Both the position numbers and the translations under genes were made by a program. A DNA stretch of 64,000 bases, from positions 1 through 64,000 of the forward strand of contig CAWGQZ010000001.1 of the NCBI GenBank assembly GCA_963824805.1, in the 5' to 3' direction. Shown here one piece after another: positions 18,826-26,327 of this stretch (positions are counted from its first letter, which is position 1; every line of letters starts with the position of its first letter). The notes beneath the pieces were generated by a model, which saw only the letters and a program-made list of their open reading frames with translations, was not told the DNA's origin and did no database searches. Source of the DNA: DATBAT01 sp963824805. GTDB lineage: Bacteria; Acidobacteriota; Terriglobia; Terriglobales; Acidobacteriaceae.

Positions 18826-18972
18826 ATGCTAACCATCGTGCGGATGATGTGGCTGTTCATCATTCTGTCTCTCGGTGGCGGAGCGGTGCTATGGGTGGCA
18901 ATCTCAGCCTATATCCGAGTGCACCGGCAAATGAAGCGGAATGCTTCCAAGGGACAGGCAGGGAACGAGTAG
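18826..18972 (+). CDS. Small single-pass membrane protein (48 aa)
   Basis: ATG 18826 to TAG 18972 encodes 48 residues. The first half is one hydrophobic segment (MMWLFIILSLGGGAVLWVAI) and the second half is basic and polar (HRQMKRNASKGQ), which fits a single-spanning protein with a cytoplasmic tail. It ends 24 bases before bioY on the same strand. It has no strong ribosome site and I know no family for it. It is too short for most gene finders, and coding status is inferred from the clean hydrophobic design and spacing. Confidence 0.5.
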   Translation: MLTIVRMMWLFIILSLGGGAVLWVAISAYIRVHRQMKRNASKGQAGNE

Positions 18973-18996
18973 CGCCAGGTTTAATGGAGGGTGACA

Positions 18997-19575
18997 ATGA
19001 CTAGAGCAGCAACCCAGGTTCTGCATTCGCCAGATGGCGTCGGTTACTGGACGCGGCAAGCGGCGATCATCGTGTCGGCCACTGTCTTCGTTGCTATCTG
19101 CGCCCATATCACCATTCCTCTTCCTTTCACCCCGGTACCGCTGACGTTACAGAACTTCGCCGTGCTACTCGTGGGAGTTACGCTCGGCAGCCGTCGCGGT
19201 TTTGCCACATTGGCGCTCTACCTGATGGAAGGAATCGCTGGATTGCCGGTGTTCAATCCCACCGGGCCGGGAGGGTTGGCGCAGATTCTGGGTCCAACCG
19301 GTGGGTTCCTGATGGTTTATCCGCTGGTGGCTGCGTTCGCCGGATTCGTCGCGGAACGCGGAGCTCGCAGCTTCGCCCGCACGGCCGCTGGATGCCTACT
19401 GGCTGAATTCGTGCTTTTCGCGGGTGGGATTGGCTGGCTGGCAGTGCTGACGCACTCCGCTTCTTTGGCCCTGCATTACGGATTCTATTGGTTTGTTTTC
19501 GCTGAGGTTATCAAAGTGATGATGGCCGCGGGACTCTCAACCGGATGGCGCCTTGCGGGCAAATCGCAAGCGTAA
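18997..19575 (+). CDS. bioY: Biotin transporter BioY
   Basis: Substrate-binding membrane (S) component of an ECF-type biotin importer. 192 residues from ATG 18997, chosen over GTG 18991 because GGAGG (about 18986-18990) is spaced correctly. Six hydrophobic segments; family hallmarks include ITIPLPFTPVPLTLQNFAVL and GSRRGFATLALYLMEGIAGLP, with GGLAQILGPTGGFLMVYP following. No ECF ATPase or EcfT gene is adjacent, so it either works alone or shares an energising module elsewhere. Biotin scavenging fits the absence of bio synthesis genes in this window. Confidence 0.93.
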   Translation: MTRAATQVLHSPDGVGYWTRQAAIIVSATVFVAICAHITIPLPFTPVPLTLQNFAVLLVGVTLGSRRGFATLALYLMEGIAGLPVFNPTGPGGLAQILGPTGGFLMVYPLVAAFAGFVAERGARSFARTAAGCLLAEFVLFAGGIGWLAVLTHSASLALHYGFYWFVFAEVIKVMMAAGLSTGWRLAGKSQA

Positions 19576-19639
19576 TCCTGCCCGCAACGGCTTTCCAAAT
19601 TTGACGTAGCACGCCCTCCACGGAGAAGCGAAAGTCCCT

Positions 19640-20479
19640 ATGAGCAGCAGTCAAGAGATTAGTGTCGCCCACAGCCCGGATTCCGATGACGCTTTCATGT
19701 TTTATGGGTTGGCGACGAACAAAGTGCGCGTGCCCGGCCTGCGTTTCACCCACACCCTGTGTGATATTGAAACCCTAAATCAAAAAGCCAAGGAGGGCAT
19801 CTATGACGTCACCGCGATTTCCTTCCATGCCTATCCCTACATCCAGGACAAGTACGCGCTGCTTCCGAGTGGGGGTAGCGTCGGGGATGGCTACGGCCCC
19901 ATGATCGTGGCGCCACGCGTGCTTTCTGAGGAAGCGATTAAGCACAAGAGGATCGCTGTTCCCGGGAAGCTGACGACTGCTTACCTGGTCCTGAACTTAT
20001 TCGCACCGGGTATCGACACTGAGGTCGTTCCCTTCGATCAGATTATTCCTCAAGTGCTGGAAGGCAAACATGAGGCCGGGCTGATTATCCATGAAGGCCA
20101 GTTAAGCTACGTGAAATCCGGCCTGTCCCGCATCGTGGATCTCGGCGCCTGGTGGTACAAGAAAACTGGCCTGCCCCTACCCCTTGGAGGCAATGCCATT
20201 CGCCGCAGCCTGGGGCCGAAGCTCATGTCTGAAGTGGGCCAAGCATTGAAAGAGAGCATTCAATACGCGCTCGATCACCGAGAAGAAGCGCTGGCCTACG
20301 CCATGCAATTCGCGCGCGACCTGGACTCTCAACTCGCGGACAAGTTTGTCGGCATGTACGTGAACCAGCGGACCATTGATTACGGTGCAGATGGTCGAGA
20401 TGCAGTCCGCCGGTTACTGGCGATGGGGCATGAGGCCGGGATCATCCCCCATGAGGCGCGGGTGGATTTTGTCGAGTAG
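19640..20479 (+). CDS. mqnD: 1,4-dihydroxy-6-naphthoate synthase MqnD
   Basis: Enzyme of the futalosine route to menaquinone, converting cyclic dehypoxanthinyl futalosine to 1,4-dihydroxy-6-naphthoate. 279 residues with a periplasmic-binding-protein fold. The N-terminal HSPDSDDAFMFYGL is diagnostic. The middle part has DVTAISFHAYPYI, and LIIHEGQLSY carries the catalytic-type His. The related MqnA (chorismate dehydratase) lacks the SPDxDD opening. The other mqn genes are not in this window. It ends 25 bases before the convergent peptidase gene. Confidence 0.9.
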   Translation: MSSSQEISVAHSPDSDDAFMFYGLATNKVRVPGLRFTHTLCDIETLNQKAKEGIYDVTAISFHAYPYIQDKYALLPSGGSVGDGYGPMIVAPRVLSEEAIKHKRIAVPGKLTTAYLVLNLFAPGIDTEVVPFDQIIPQVLEGKHEAGLIIHEGQLSYVKSGLSRIVDLGAWWYKKTGLPLPLGGNAIRRSLGPKLMSEVGQALKESIQYALDHREEALAYAMQFARDLDSQLADKFVGMYVNQRTIDYGADGRDAVRRLLAMGHEAGIIPHEARVDFVE

Positions 20480-20504
20480 CGTAGTGACCGCGGGCCTATT
20501 CGAC

Positions 20505-22184
20505 CTAATTGATATTTTCCTTGAACGAAAATATCGGGTCGATATCGACTGGAACTTTCGATGCCGTTTTTAAAGCGGCGGTCAATTGGGGCGGCATAAC
20601 GTCGTAATTCTTGAACCAACTCTCCGCGCGCTGGCGGTCGCCGGTCGCTTCAATCGCCAACAACTCTTTCGCCAAGCTGGCAATCACTTTGGGCATGAGC
20701 GGGTAATCGATCGCATACTTTCCCGACGCCTCGCGTTTCACAGCACCGTGCTCGGAGAGGTAATTGAATTCCATCATCTCGGCCTGACCGTGGGCTTCGC
20801 CTGTTCCAAAACGAATGGTACGGAAAATCCCCGCCACATAGGACGCGTAATATTCCGGCAGCTTGGCTTTCGGAAGCACGCCGTGATCGACCAGCCATTT
20901 CAGCCCGAACATGCCGACTACATCGGCTTTCGATTCTTCGAGCCCTCCATAAATGGGGCCGATCGCTTCGCGGATTGGCACCTTTCCTTTGGAAGTCCGC
21001 GCGTATACCGGTCCCAGGCCATGACAGATTTCGTGCATGATGGTGCTAAGTAGATAGCCTTCCCCAGAGGCTTTGGCAGCTTGCTCCGGGCGCATCAGGT
21101 ATTTGGAGAGCGGAAGAATAACGTAGTTGACGCGCGCATCCATGAAATTCTTGAAGAAGATCTTCTTGCTGCCCTTCTGTTCGTGTACACGGGGATCATT
21201 GGGCAAATTATCAGCAACAGCCTGGTAACCGTGGCGGAGATCGGCGGCACGGTATGGTGCGTCCATCACTTCCATGGGAGTTTGCAGACCGCGCTTCGAG
21301 GGACGATCTTCGGCGGCCAGGGGTAATGTCTCTTGAATCTCGGGAACGTATTTCTGGAAGATTGCCAGTTTCTTGCTTTCCGGCTCATTGCGGATCAACA
21401 CCGCGGCTCCGTAAGAAGTCTTCACTCCCATGAGATCGTCAAGGTAAGTCTCATAAGGTGCGAAGATGACATCAAACTTCGGATCTTTCAGATCGACCCA
21501 GGCCAGATCACTTGGCAGGTAGTTGTCGCTGAGCAGGGCGTCGGCCCGCAGGCGCAGAAACTTGGCGAACGCAGGATCGCTGCTCAGCTTGGCCGCTTCA
21601 CGAAGGTCAGTTACAGCCGGTTCGAGAAAGGATTGGTAGGCGACGTGGTATGGGACGCCCTGTAGATCGTCGCCGTGCCGCCGAACAATGGTGAATCCAC
21701 TGTAGATTTCGGCTTTCTTTTCCGGATGCTGCTTTACATACTGTTCGATATCTTCGCGGGTCAGGCCCTTGGAATAAAAACCGCGGCCGGGTGGCATGGG
21801 CTCGGTGCCGACGAACGGCTTGTTTTCCTCAATCAGATCGAAGCGCGAAGCATTTATCCAGAGATATCGACGAAGGCTTTCAGCTTTGGGATCATTGCTG
21901 TTACGCAATGACTGGTAGAGCGTCAGAGCTTCGGGGTCGCTCTGCTGCCAGAAGATTTCTTCCAGGTAGCGCGAGGCGTCGACCAGTTTCTCTACCATTT
22001 TCTGCTCGCGTTCGGAGAGTCCCTGCGAATGAAACGGCATGCGTACTTCGCGAAACTTATCCAGCCGACGATCGAGATCAGGAGCGATCTGAAGCCCGGC
22101 GGTTGGTTCGGTGGGGTTGGTCTGCGCTGTAAGGATTGAAATCAGGACGAGGGGGAGGACAACAGTCCATCGTGTACGCTTCAT
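20505..22184 (-). CDS. Exported M49-like (dipeptidyl-peptidase III-related) zinc peptidase
   Basis: 559 residues from ATG 22184; longer frames overlap the neighbouring gene and lack the signal. The N-terminus MKRTRWTVVLPLVLISIL ending in AQT is a signal peptide. Near residue 395 there is MHEICHGLG, an HExxH zinc motif, and about 50 residues later EESKADVVG supplies the third ligand Glu. Classic DPP III has HELLGH (HExxxH); bacterial relatives have the one-residue-shorter form seen here. It probably cleaves peptides in the periplasm. It is transcribed after the atl gene (gap 31 bases). Confidence 0.78.
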   Translation of the reverse strand: MKRTRWTVVLPLVLISILTAQTNPTEPTAGLQIAPDLDRRLDKFREVRMPFHSQGLSEREQKMVEKLVDASRYLEEIFWQQSDPEALTLYQSLRNSNDPKAESLRRYLWINASRFDLIEENKPFVGTEPMPPGRGFYSKGLTREDIEQYVKQHPEKKAEIYSGFTIVRRHGDDLQGVPYHVAYQSFLEPAVTDLREAAKLSSDPAFAKFLRLRADALLSDNYLPSDLAWVDLKDPKFDVIFAPYETYLDDLMGVKTSYGAAVLIRNEPESKKLAIFQKYVPEIQETLPLAAEDRPSKRGLQTPMEVMDAPYRAADLRHGYQAVADNLPNDPRVHEQKGSKKIFFKNFMDARVNYVILPLSKYLMRPEQAAKASGEGYLLSTIMHEICHGLGPVYARTSKGKVPIREAIGPIYGGLEESKADVVGMFGLKWLVDHGVLPKAKLPEYYASYVAGIFRTIRFGTGEAHGQAEMMEFNYLSEHGAVKREASGKYAIDYPLMPKVIASLAKELLAIEATGDRQRAESWFKNYDVMPPQLTAALKTASKVPVDIDPIFSFKENIN

Positions 22185-22215
22185 TACGATGAATTTTAGC
22201 AGCAGAAAATGCCAG

Positions 22216-22533
22216 TTAGCGGGCTGGCTTGCGCTTTGCCTTGGAAAACTTGAACTCATGCAGGCGCATATTGACGCGCTTGCCGCGGAAAGTGACGCCT
22301 TCCGATTGCAGGCGGAACCTCTGCTCGAATGCAGAGTCACCGCGGAGCTTGATCTCGCCCCCAGCCCCTAACACCCTTTGCCAGGGTACCCCGGCAGCAC
22401 TGCGAAGTGCTGCTGCGGTTCGCCGGGCACCGCGAGGATAACCTGCAGCGCGGGCGACCGCGCCGTAGGTTGAGACCTTCCCTCGGGGAATGCGGCGAAT
22501 GACCGCCAGGATGCGGCTCTGCATCGTCGTCAT
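22216..22533 (-). CDS. Alkyltransferase-like protein (ATL)
   Basis: 105 residues resembling the DNA-binding C-terminal domain of O6-methylguanine-DNA methyltransferase. The helix-turn-helix/arginine-finger part is PRGKVSTYGAVARAAGYPRG. The active-site position reads PWQRVL: the usual PCHRV cysteine is replaced by Trp, so it cannot accept alkyl groups. ATL proteins bind alkylated guanine and hand it to nucleotide excision repair. The C-terminal basic tail (KFSKAKRKPAR) is longer than in minimal ATLs. Start ATG at 22533. Confidence 0.88.
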   Translation of the reverse strand: MTTMQSRILAVIRRIPRGKVSTYGAVARAAGYPRGARRTAAALRSAAGVPWQRVLGAGGEIKLRGDSAFEQRFRLQSEGVTFRGKRVNMRLHEFKFSKAKRKPAR

Positions 22534-22578
22534 GGAGCTAGCGGTTCGCGGGCGAGTCGCCGGCGACCAAAATGGGTC

Positions 22579-22941
22579 TTACGCCGCCTTGCGGAACGAG
22601 TCAACAGCCGCCTGCTCGCTCTCATAAACATCAAAGACGGTCAGCAGCTTGGTAACCTGTAAGAGGTCGCCTACGCGCTGCGTCAGATTGGCAAGCTTGA
22701 GCGACGCATCGGCATTTCGCGCCGAGGTGTAGAGCGAAACCAAAGTGCCCAGACCGCCGCTATCAATATAGTTGGTGCCAGATAAATTAAGCACAATGCG
22801 CTTGTGATCGGTAAGCAGGTTTTTGATGGTGTCCCGCAGTTGACTGGTCTCTTCGCCGAAAATGATGCGGCCGGAGCAGTCCATCACCGTAACGCCGTCC
22901 ACCGTGCGAGTATCGAGTTTGAGTTGCAAGGGAGCCTCCAC
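22579..22941 (-). CDS. STAS-domain anti-sigma factor antagonist
   Basis: 120 residues from GTG 22941, one STAS domain. The segment NYIDSGGLGTLVSLY carries the conserved Ser that partner kinases phosphorylate in SpoIIAA/RsbV-type antagonists. The unphosphorylated form would bind an anti-sigma factor or serine kinase and free a regulator. No cognate kinase or phosphatase gene is adjacent. It is divergent from dnaX, and the gap of about 120 bases holds the dnaX promoter. Confidence 0.87.
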   Translation of the reverse strand: MEAPLQLKLDTRTVDGVTVMDCSGRIIFGEETSQLRDTIKNLLTDHKRIVLNLSGTNYIDSGGLGTLVSLYTSARNADASLKLANLTQRVGDLLQVTKLLTVFDVYESEQAAVDSFRKAA

Positions 22942-23040
22942 TTCTGGGTGATAATCGTATCAGGATTGCGCATCGGTTTGGCTGCTTTGTTCGCACAGGA
23001 AGTTCATCCGGAGCGCGGTTTTGCACCGATCTCCATCACG

Positions 23041-23046
23041 TATAAT
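23041..23046 (+). promoter_or_regulatory. -10 element of a dnaX promoter
   Basis: A perfect TATAAT lies at 23041-23046. Transcription would begin about 23053, only about 9 bases before the dnaX ATG (23062). The preceding bases (TTTCCCCGTC) contain no ribosome-binding site, so the message would be almost leaderless. A -35 is not clear; TTGCAC at 23021 is only 14 bases away. Confidence 0.55.
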
Positions 23047-23061
23047 TAAGATTTCCCCGTC

Positions 23062-24882
23062 ATGAGCTACCAGGTTCTGGCCCGCAAATATCGTCCCCAG
23101 AAATTCTCCGAAGTTATCGGTCAGGACCATGTTACCCGCACCCTGAAAAACGCCATTGAACAAGGGCGTACCGCCCATGGCTACATTTTCAGTGGGCATC
23201 GCGGCATCGGTAAGACCACTATTGCCCGCATTCTGGCCATGGCGCTGAATTGTCGCGCTTCGGACAAACCGGCGCTGGAACCTTGCGGGGTTTGCGATTC
23301 CTGTACGGAAATTCGTGCTGGAAATTCGGTGGACGTGATCGAAATCGATGCAGCTACCAATCGCGGAATTGATGAAATCCGCGAACTGCGCGAAGGTGCC
23401 CGTTACCGCCCGGCACGCGACCGGTTCAAAATTTATATTCTGGACGAAGCCCACCAGATTACCGACGCCGCCTTCAACGCGTTGCTTAAGACGCTGGAAG
23501 AGCCACCCAGCCACATCATTTTCATGATGGCGACGACACAGCCGGAGGATATTCCGCAGACCATCCGATCTCGGTGCCAGCATTTCAGCTTTCGTGCGGT
23601 GCGCTTCGAGCAGATTCTGCAACAACTGAAAGACCTCACCGCCCTTGAAAAGATCGAGGCCGACGAGGATGCTCTGGCCCTACTGGCGGAGGCGGGCGAC
23701 GGATCGATGCGGGATGCGCTTTCCATCCTCGACCAGGCGATTGCCTCTAGCGGTGGCCGCCTTACGCTCGAGCAAGTGCGCCAACTGATCGGCATGGCGC
23801 CCTCGGGAGTTCTGGAAGAAGTGATGCGCGCCGTTTCCGACGGATCGAGCGAGCGCGTGTTGCAACTGGTTGATCGAGTCTTGAACGAAGGTCACAACCC
23901 AACTCACTTCGCCCGGCAGATGGTCCGCTTTCTACGCAATGCAACAGTGGCCAAAGTCGCGGGAACGGACAGTCCCCTGCTGCAGATTTCCACCGACGAA
24001 CGCCAGCGGGTTGCGGCGGTGGCCGAGCTTTTCAGCGAAGAAGATTTGGCCCGGCATTTACAGATCATGCTGCGCACCCACGGCGAGCTTGGCTACCGCC
24101 AGGAGCAGCGTTTCCATCTGGAACTGGGCCTTTTGAAGATGGCCCACGCCCAGCGCCTGATTCCGCTTGAACAACTCCTGAGCGATGCCGGCATGACCAG
24201 CACAAAGCCAGGAACGCCTCTTGCTCCGGGTAAACCAACCATGGTGCCGGACATCCGTAAACCGGAGCTTCAGAGCCGGCCCGCTGCAGTTTCTCCATTT
24301 GCCGCCGATTCGGCTCGGAAGGGCGGAGCCAAACCCCAACTCGCGGTTGAAGATGCACCTGCCGCGGTGTCGAGGCCCGCGGTCCCACCATTGACCACAC
24401 GGGTGGTAATGGGATCGGCTGCTCCGGCACAGGTCGAGGAGCCAGAACCGGATCCCGGGGCTGTCGTGGTGGAGGAAAAACCTCCCGCGCCACAGCTATC
24501 GCAACCAGATGACCTGCGCGAAGCCGTTCTGCGATCGCTCGACAGTGGGTCAAACCGCATGCTGATCTCCATGCTCGAAGCGGGTGAGTGGCGCGTCGAT
24601 GACAACGATCTGGTCATCAGAGTAGAATCGTCGGCCGCCATGATCGACATGTCAGTGAGCGCCGATGCCCGGCGAATCATGATCGCCACCGCCAGCGGAG
24701 TTCTGGGACGCGCGCTCAAGGTAAGGGTCGTCCCTGGCGGGCGGGCCCAGCCAGCGGTGACCCGGGCGCCCGCAGTCGGAGGCCGTGGGCGAGCGGAGCA
24801 AGACCCGATCGTGAAGCGTATGAGAGAAAAATTCGGCGCCGAGATCCGAACGATCATCGACCACACCAGCAAGCGGAGTTAG
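23062..24882 (+). CDS. dnaX: DNA polymerase III subunit gamma/tau
   Basis: Clamp-loader ATPase. 606 residues: AAA+ domain 1-240 with Walker A GHRGIGKTTIAR, a four-cysteine zinc site (CGVCDSC and an upstream Cys) and the DEAH box (YILDEAHQI). The SRC motif is in IRSRCQHFSF. Domain III runs to about 370, and a Pro/Ala-rich linker (400-480) leads to a C-terminal tau-like domain. I saw no A-AAA-AAG slippery heptamer, so a separate gamma product by frameshifting is not indicated. First gene of dnaX-ybaB-recR, a widely conserved cluster. Confidence 0.96.
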   Translation: MSYQVLARKYRPQKFSEVIGQDHVTRTLKNAIEQGRTAHGYIFSGHRGIGKTTIARILAMALNCRASDKPALEPCGVCDSCTEIRAGNSVDVIEIDAATNRGIDEIRELREGARYRPARDRFKIYILDEAHQITDAAFNALLKTLEEPPSHIIFMMATTQPEDIPQTIRSRCQHFSFRAVRFEQILQQLKDLTALEKIEADEDALALLAEAGDGSMRDALSILDQAIASSGGRLTLEQVRQLIGMAPSGVLEEVMRAVSDGSSERVLQLVDRVLNEGHNPTHFARQMVRFLRNATVAKVAGTDSPLLQISTDERQRVAAVAELFSEEDLARHLQIMLRTHGELGYRQEQRFHLELGLLKMAHAQRLIPLEQLLSDAGMTSTKPGTPLAPGKPTMVPDIRKPELQSRPAAVSPFAADSARKGGAKPQLAVEDAPAAVSRPAVPPLTTRVVMGSAAPAQVEEPEPDPGAVVVEEKPPAPQLSQPDDLREAVLRSLDSGSNRMLISMLEAGEWRVDDNDLVIRVESSAAMIDMSVSADARRIMIATASGVLGRALKVRVVPGGRAQPAVTRAPAVGGRGRAEQDPIVKRMREKFGAEIRTIIDHTSKRS

Positions 24883-24923
24883 TCGAATCTCCTTCGTGAA
24901 GGAGAGACACACAGGAAACACCT

Positions 24924-25229
24924 ATGAGCGGATTTAACATGCAGGAACTAATGTCGCAGGCTAAGAAGCAATACGAATCCCTGCAAAGGAAAATGGAAGA
25001 AACCCAGGTGGAGGCGACCTCGGGTGGTGGCAGCGTCACCGTCAAGATGGACGGCCGCAAGCAAGTCCTCGGGATCAAAATCGACCCAGAGGCGGTGAAA
25101 GCCGGCGACATTGAAATGCTGCAAGACCTGATCACCGCCGCTATCAACGGAGCCGGCCGCAAAGTGGACGAAGCCATGCAATCCACCATGGGCGGAATGC
25201 TCGGCGGGATGAATATCCCGGGACTGTAA
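24924..25229 (+). CDS. YbaB/EbfC nucleoid-associated protein
   Basis: 101 residues. The N-terminal helix (MQELMSQAKKQYESLQRKME) and the following EATSGGGSVTVKMDGRKQVLGIKIDPE sheet region (here spanning about 30-55) are typical of the YbaB fold, a dimeric tweezer that binds DNA without strong specificity. The Gly/Met-rich tail (MGGMLGGMNIPGL) is common in the family. It sits 42 bases after dnaX and upstream of recR, the standard order. Confidence 0.93.
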   Translation: MSGFNMQELMSQAKKQYESLQRKMEETQVEATSGGGSVTVKMDGRKQVLGIKIDPEAVKAGDIEMLQDLITAAINGAGRKVDEAMQSTMGGMLGGMNIPGL

Positions 25230-25345
25230 AGAAAATTTGGCAATCGGGGAATTTGCAGTTGGCGGATAAACAAGCGGTTGGCCAAGGGACCTTAGCAATT
25301 CCAAGTTCCCCCAATTACGAGATCTCCGGTTGAATCGAGGATTAC

Positions 25346-25945
25346 GTGAGCCGTTTTGCCGAGCCAATGGCTCGCCTGATCGAAGAGTTAAAGAAACTGC
25401 CGGGAGTCGGCAGCAAGAGCGCGCAGAGGCTCGCCTTCCACATTCTCCGATCGAGTGATGAGGATGCCGAAGCTTTGGCCGGCGCGGTTCGAGATGTGAA
25501 GGCCAACCTGAGGCTCTGCTCGATCTGCAACAATATCACCGATGTCGATCCCTGCATTTACTGCAGTAGTCCGACCCGCAATCTTCGGATCGTGTGCGTG
25601 GTCGAGGAACCGACCAATATTGCTTCCATTGAAAAGACCAAGCATTTCAATGGGGCCTACCATGTTCTGCACGGGTCAATTTCCCCTCTCCACGGCATCG
25701 GCCCTGACCAGTTGCGCATATCGAACCTAATGCGGCGTGTCGAGGACGGCCAGGTTGACGAAGTCATCATAGCGACCAATCCCACGGTGGAAGGCGAGGC
25801 AACGGCAACCTATTTATCCGGCCAGTTACGCCGCGCCGGGCTAAAAGTTACCCGCATCGCGATGGGTATTCCAGTGGGCAGCGACATCGAGTACACCGAC
25901 GAAATCACCATGCTGAAAGCCATGGAAGGCCGCCGGGATATGTAG
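25346..25945 (+). CDS. recR: Recombination mediator RecR
   Basis: Acts with RecO (and RecF) to load RecA on gapped DNA. 199 residues from GTG 25346. A helix-hairpin-helix (KKLPGVGSKSAQRLAFHIL) is followed by a four-cysteine zinc finger (CSICNNITDVDPCIYC). A Toprim domain follows with VVEEPTNIASIE, then a C-terminal Walker-B-like segment GIPVGSDIEYTDEITM. Full family length. Start GTG is preceded by GAATCGAGGA. Confidence 0.95.
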   Translation: MSRFAEPMARLIEELKKLPGVGSKSAQRLAFHILRSSDEDAEALAGAVRDVKANLRLCSICNNITDVDPCIYCSSPTRNLRIVCVVEEPTNIASIEKTKHFNGAYHVLHGSISPLHGIGPDQLRISNLMRRVEDGQVDEVIIATNPTVEGEATATYLSGQLRRAGLKVTRIAMGIPVGSDIEYTDEITMLKAMEGRRDM

Positions 25946-26039
25946 GTCTTCGTTGCCCCTGTAAATGTGCAAAGTTTTGCGCATCGCCTCTCTCCCCATT
26001 AAGCATATTGTTAGCTTTTGCCATCTATAAACTTCATTG

Positions 26040-26267
26040 CAGGCCACTTAACCACCAAGCATAGTCCTTGTCATTTGGTTCACGACTTGCATTATCCACA
26101 GTGCGTGTGACAACGCTCCTTGTTGCTTTTCTCTGGCCGAGCCGGGAGATGCGCCACAAAGGCCACAAAAGGGCCACCGCATCTAACCGGCACCATACGC
26201 GCCGCCGTGTGATGTAACCGCATCTCAAGCGACGCATTAACCGGGCTAACCAGCCCGGTTTTTTTGT
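26040..26267 (+). ncRNA. Candidate structured RNA or recR 3' region ending in a terminator
   Basis: After recR there are about 290 non-coding bases before a strong terminator (26239-26267). They contain a second clear hairpin: CCGGGAGATGCG pairs with CGCATCTAACCGG around a loop of about 24 bases (about 26139-26198). A third copy of CCGCATCT follows at about 26219-26226 and could compete for the same partner. This is more structure than a simple trailer needs. It does not show the SRP-RNA, tmRNA or RNase P consensus sequences I know. Confidence 0.35.
26239..26267 (+). terminator. Rho-independent terminator
   Basis: AACCGGGCT (26239-26247) pairs perfectly with AGCCCGGTT (26252-26260) across a 4-base loop, followed by TTTTTTTG. 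It would end the dnaX-ybaB-recR transcript or a separate small RNA and insulates the next gene. Confidence 0.88.
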
Positions 26268-26327
26268 TTTTCTGCCACCGATCGCGGTGAAGACTTTCCG
26301 CTATATTTGTTGTCGCCTTTTACCCCT

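Noticed and set aside
22960..23625. 221-codon minus-strand frame overlapping dnaX
   Set aside because: Antisense to the conserved DnaX ATPase domain.
24465..24500. Poly-A run with small hairpin in dnaX, possible programmed frameshift site
   Set aside because: The run is GGAAAAAC, not an A-AAA-AAG-type slippery heptamer, and the hairpin surrounds rather than follows it.
25946..26238. Signal recognition particle RNA near dnaX
   Set aside because: ffs is often near dnaX, but the conserved GGAAGCAGC-type loop is not there.
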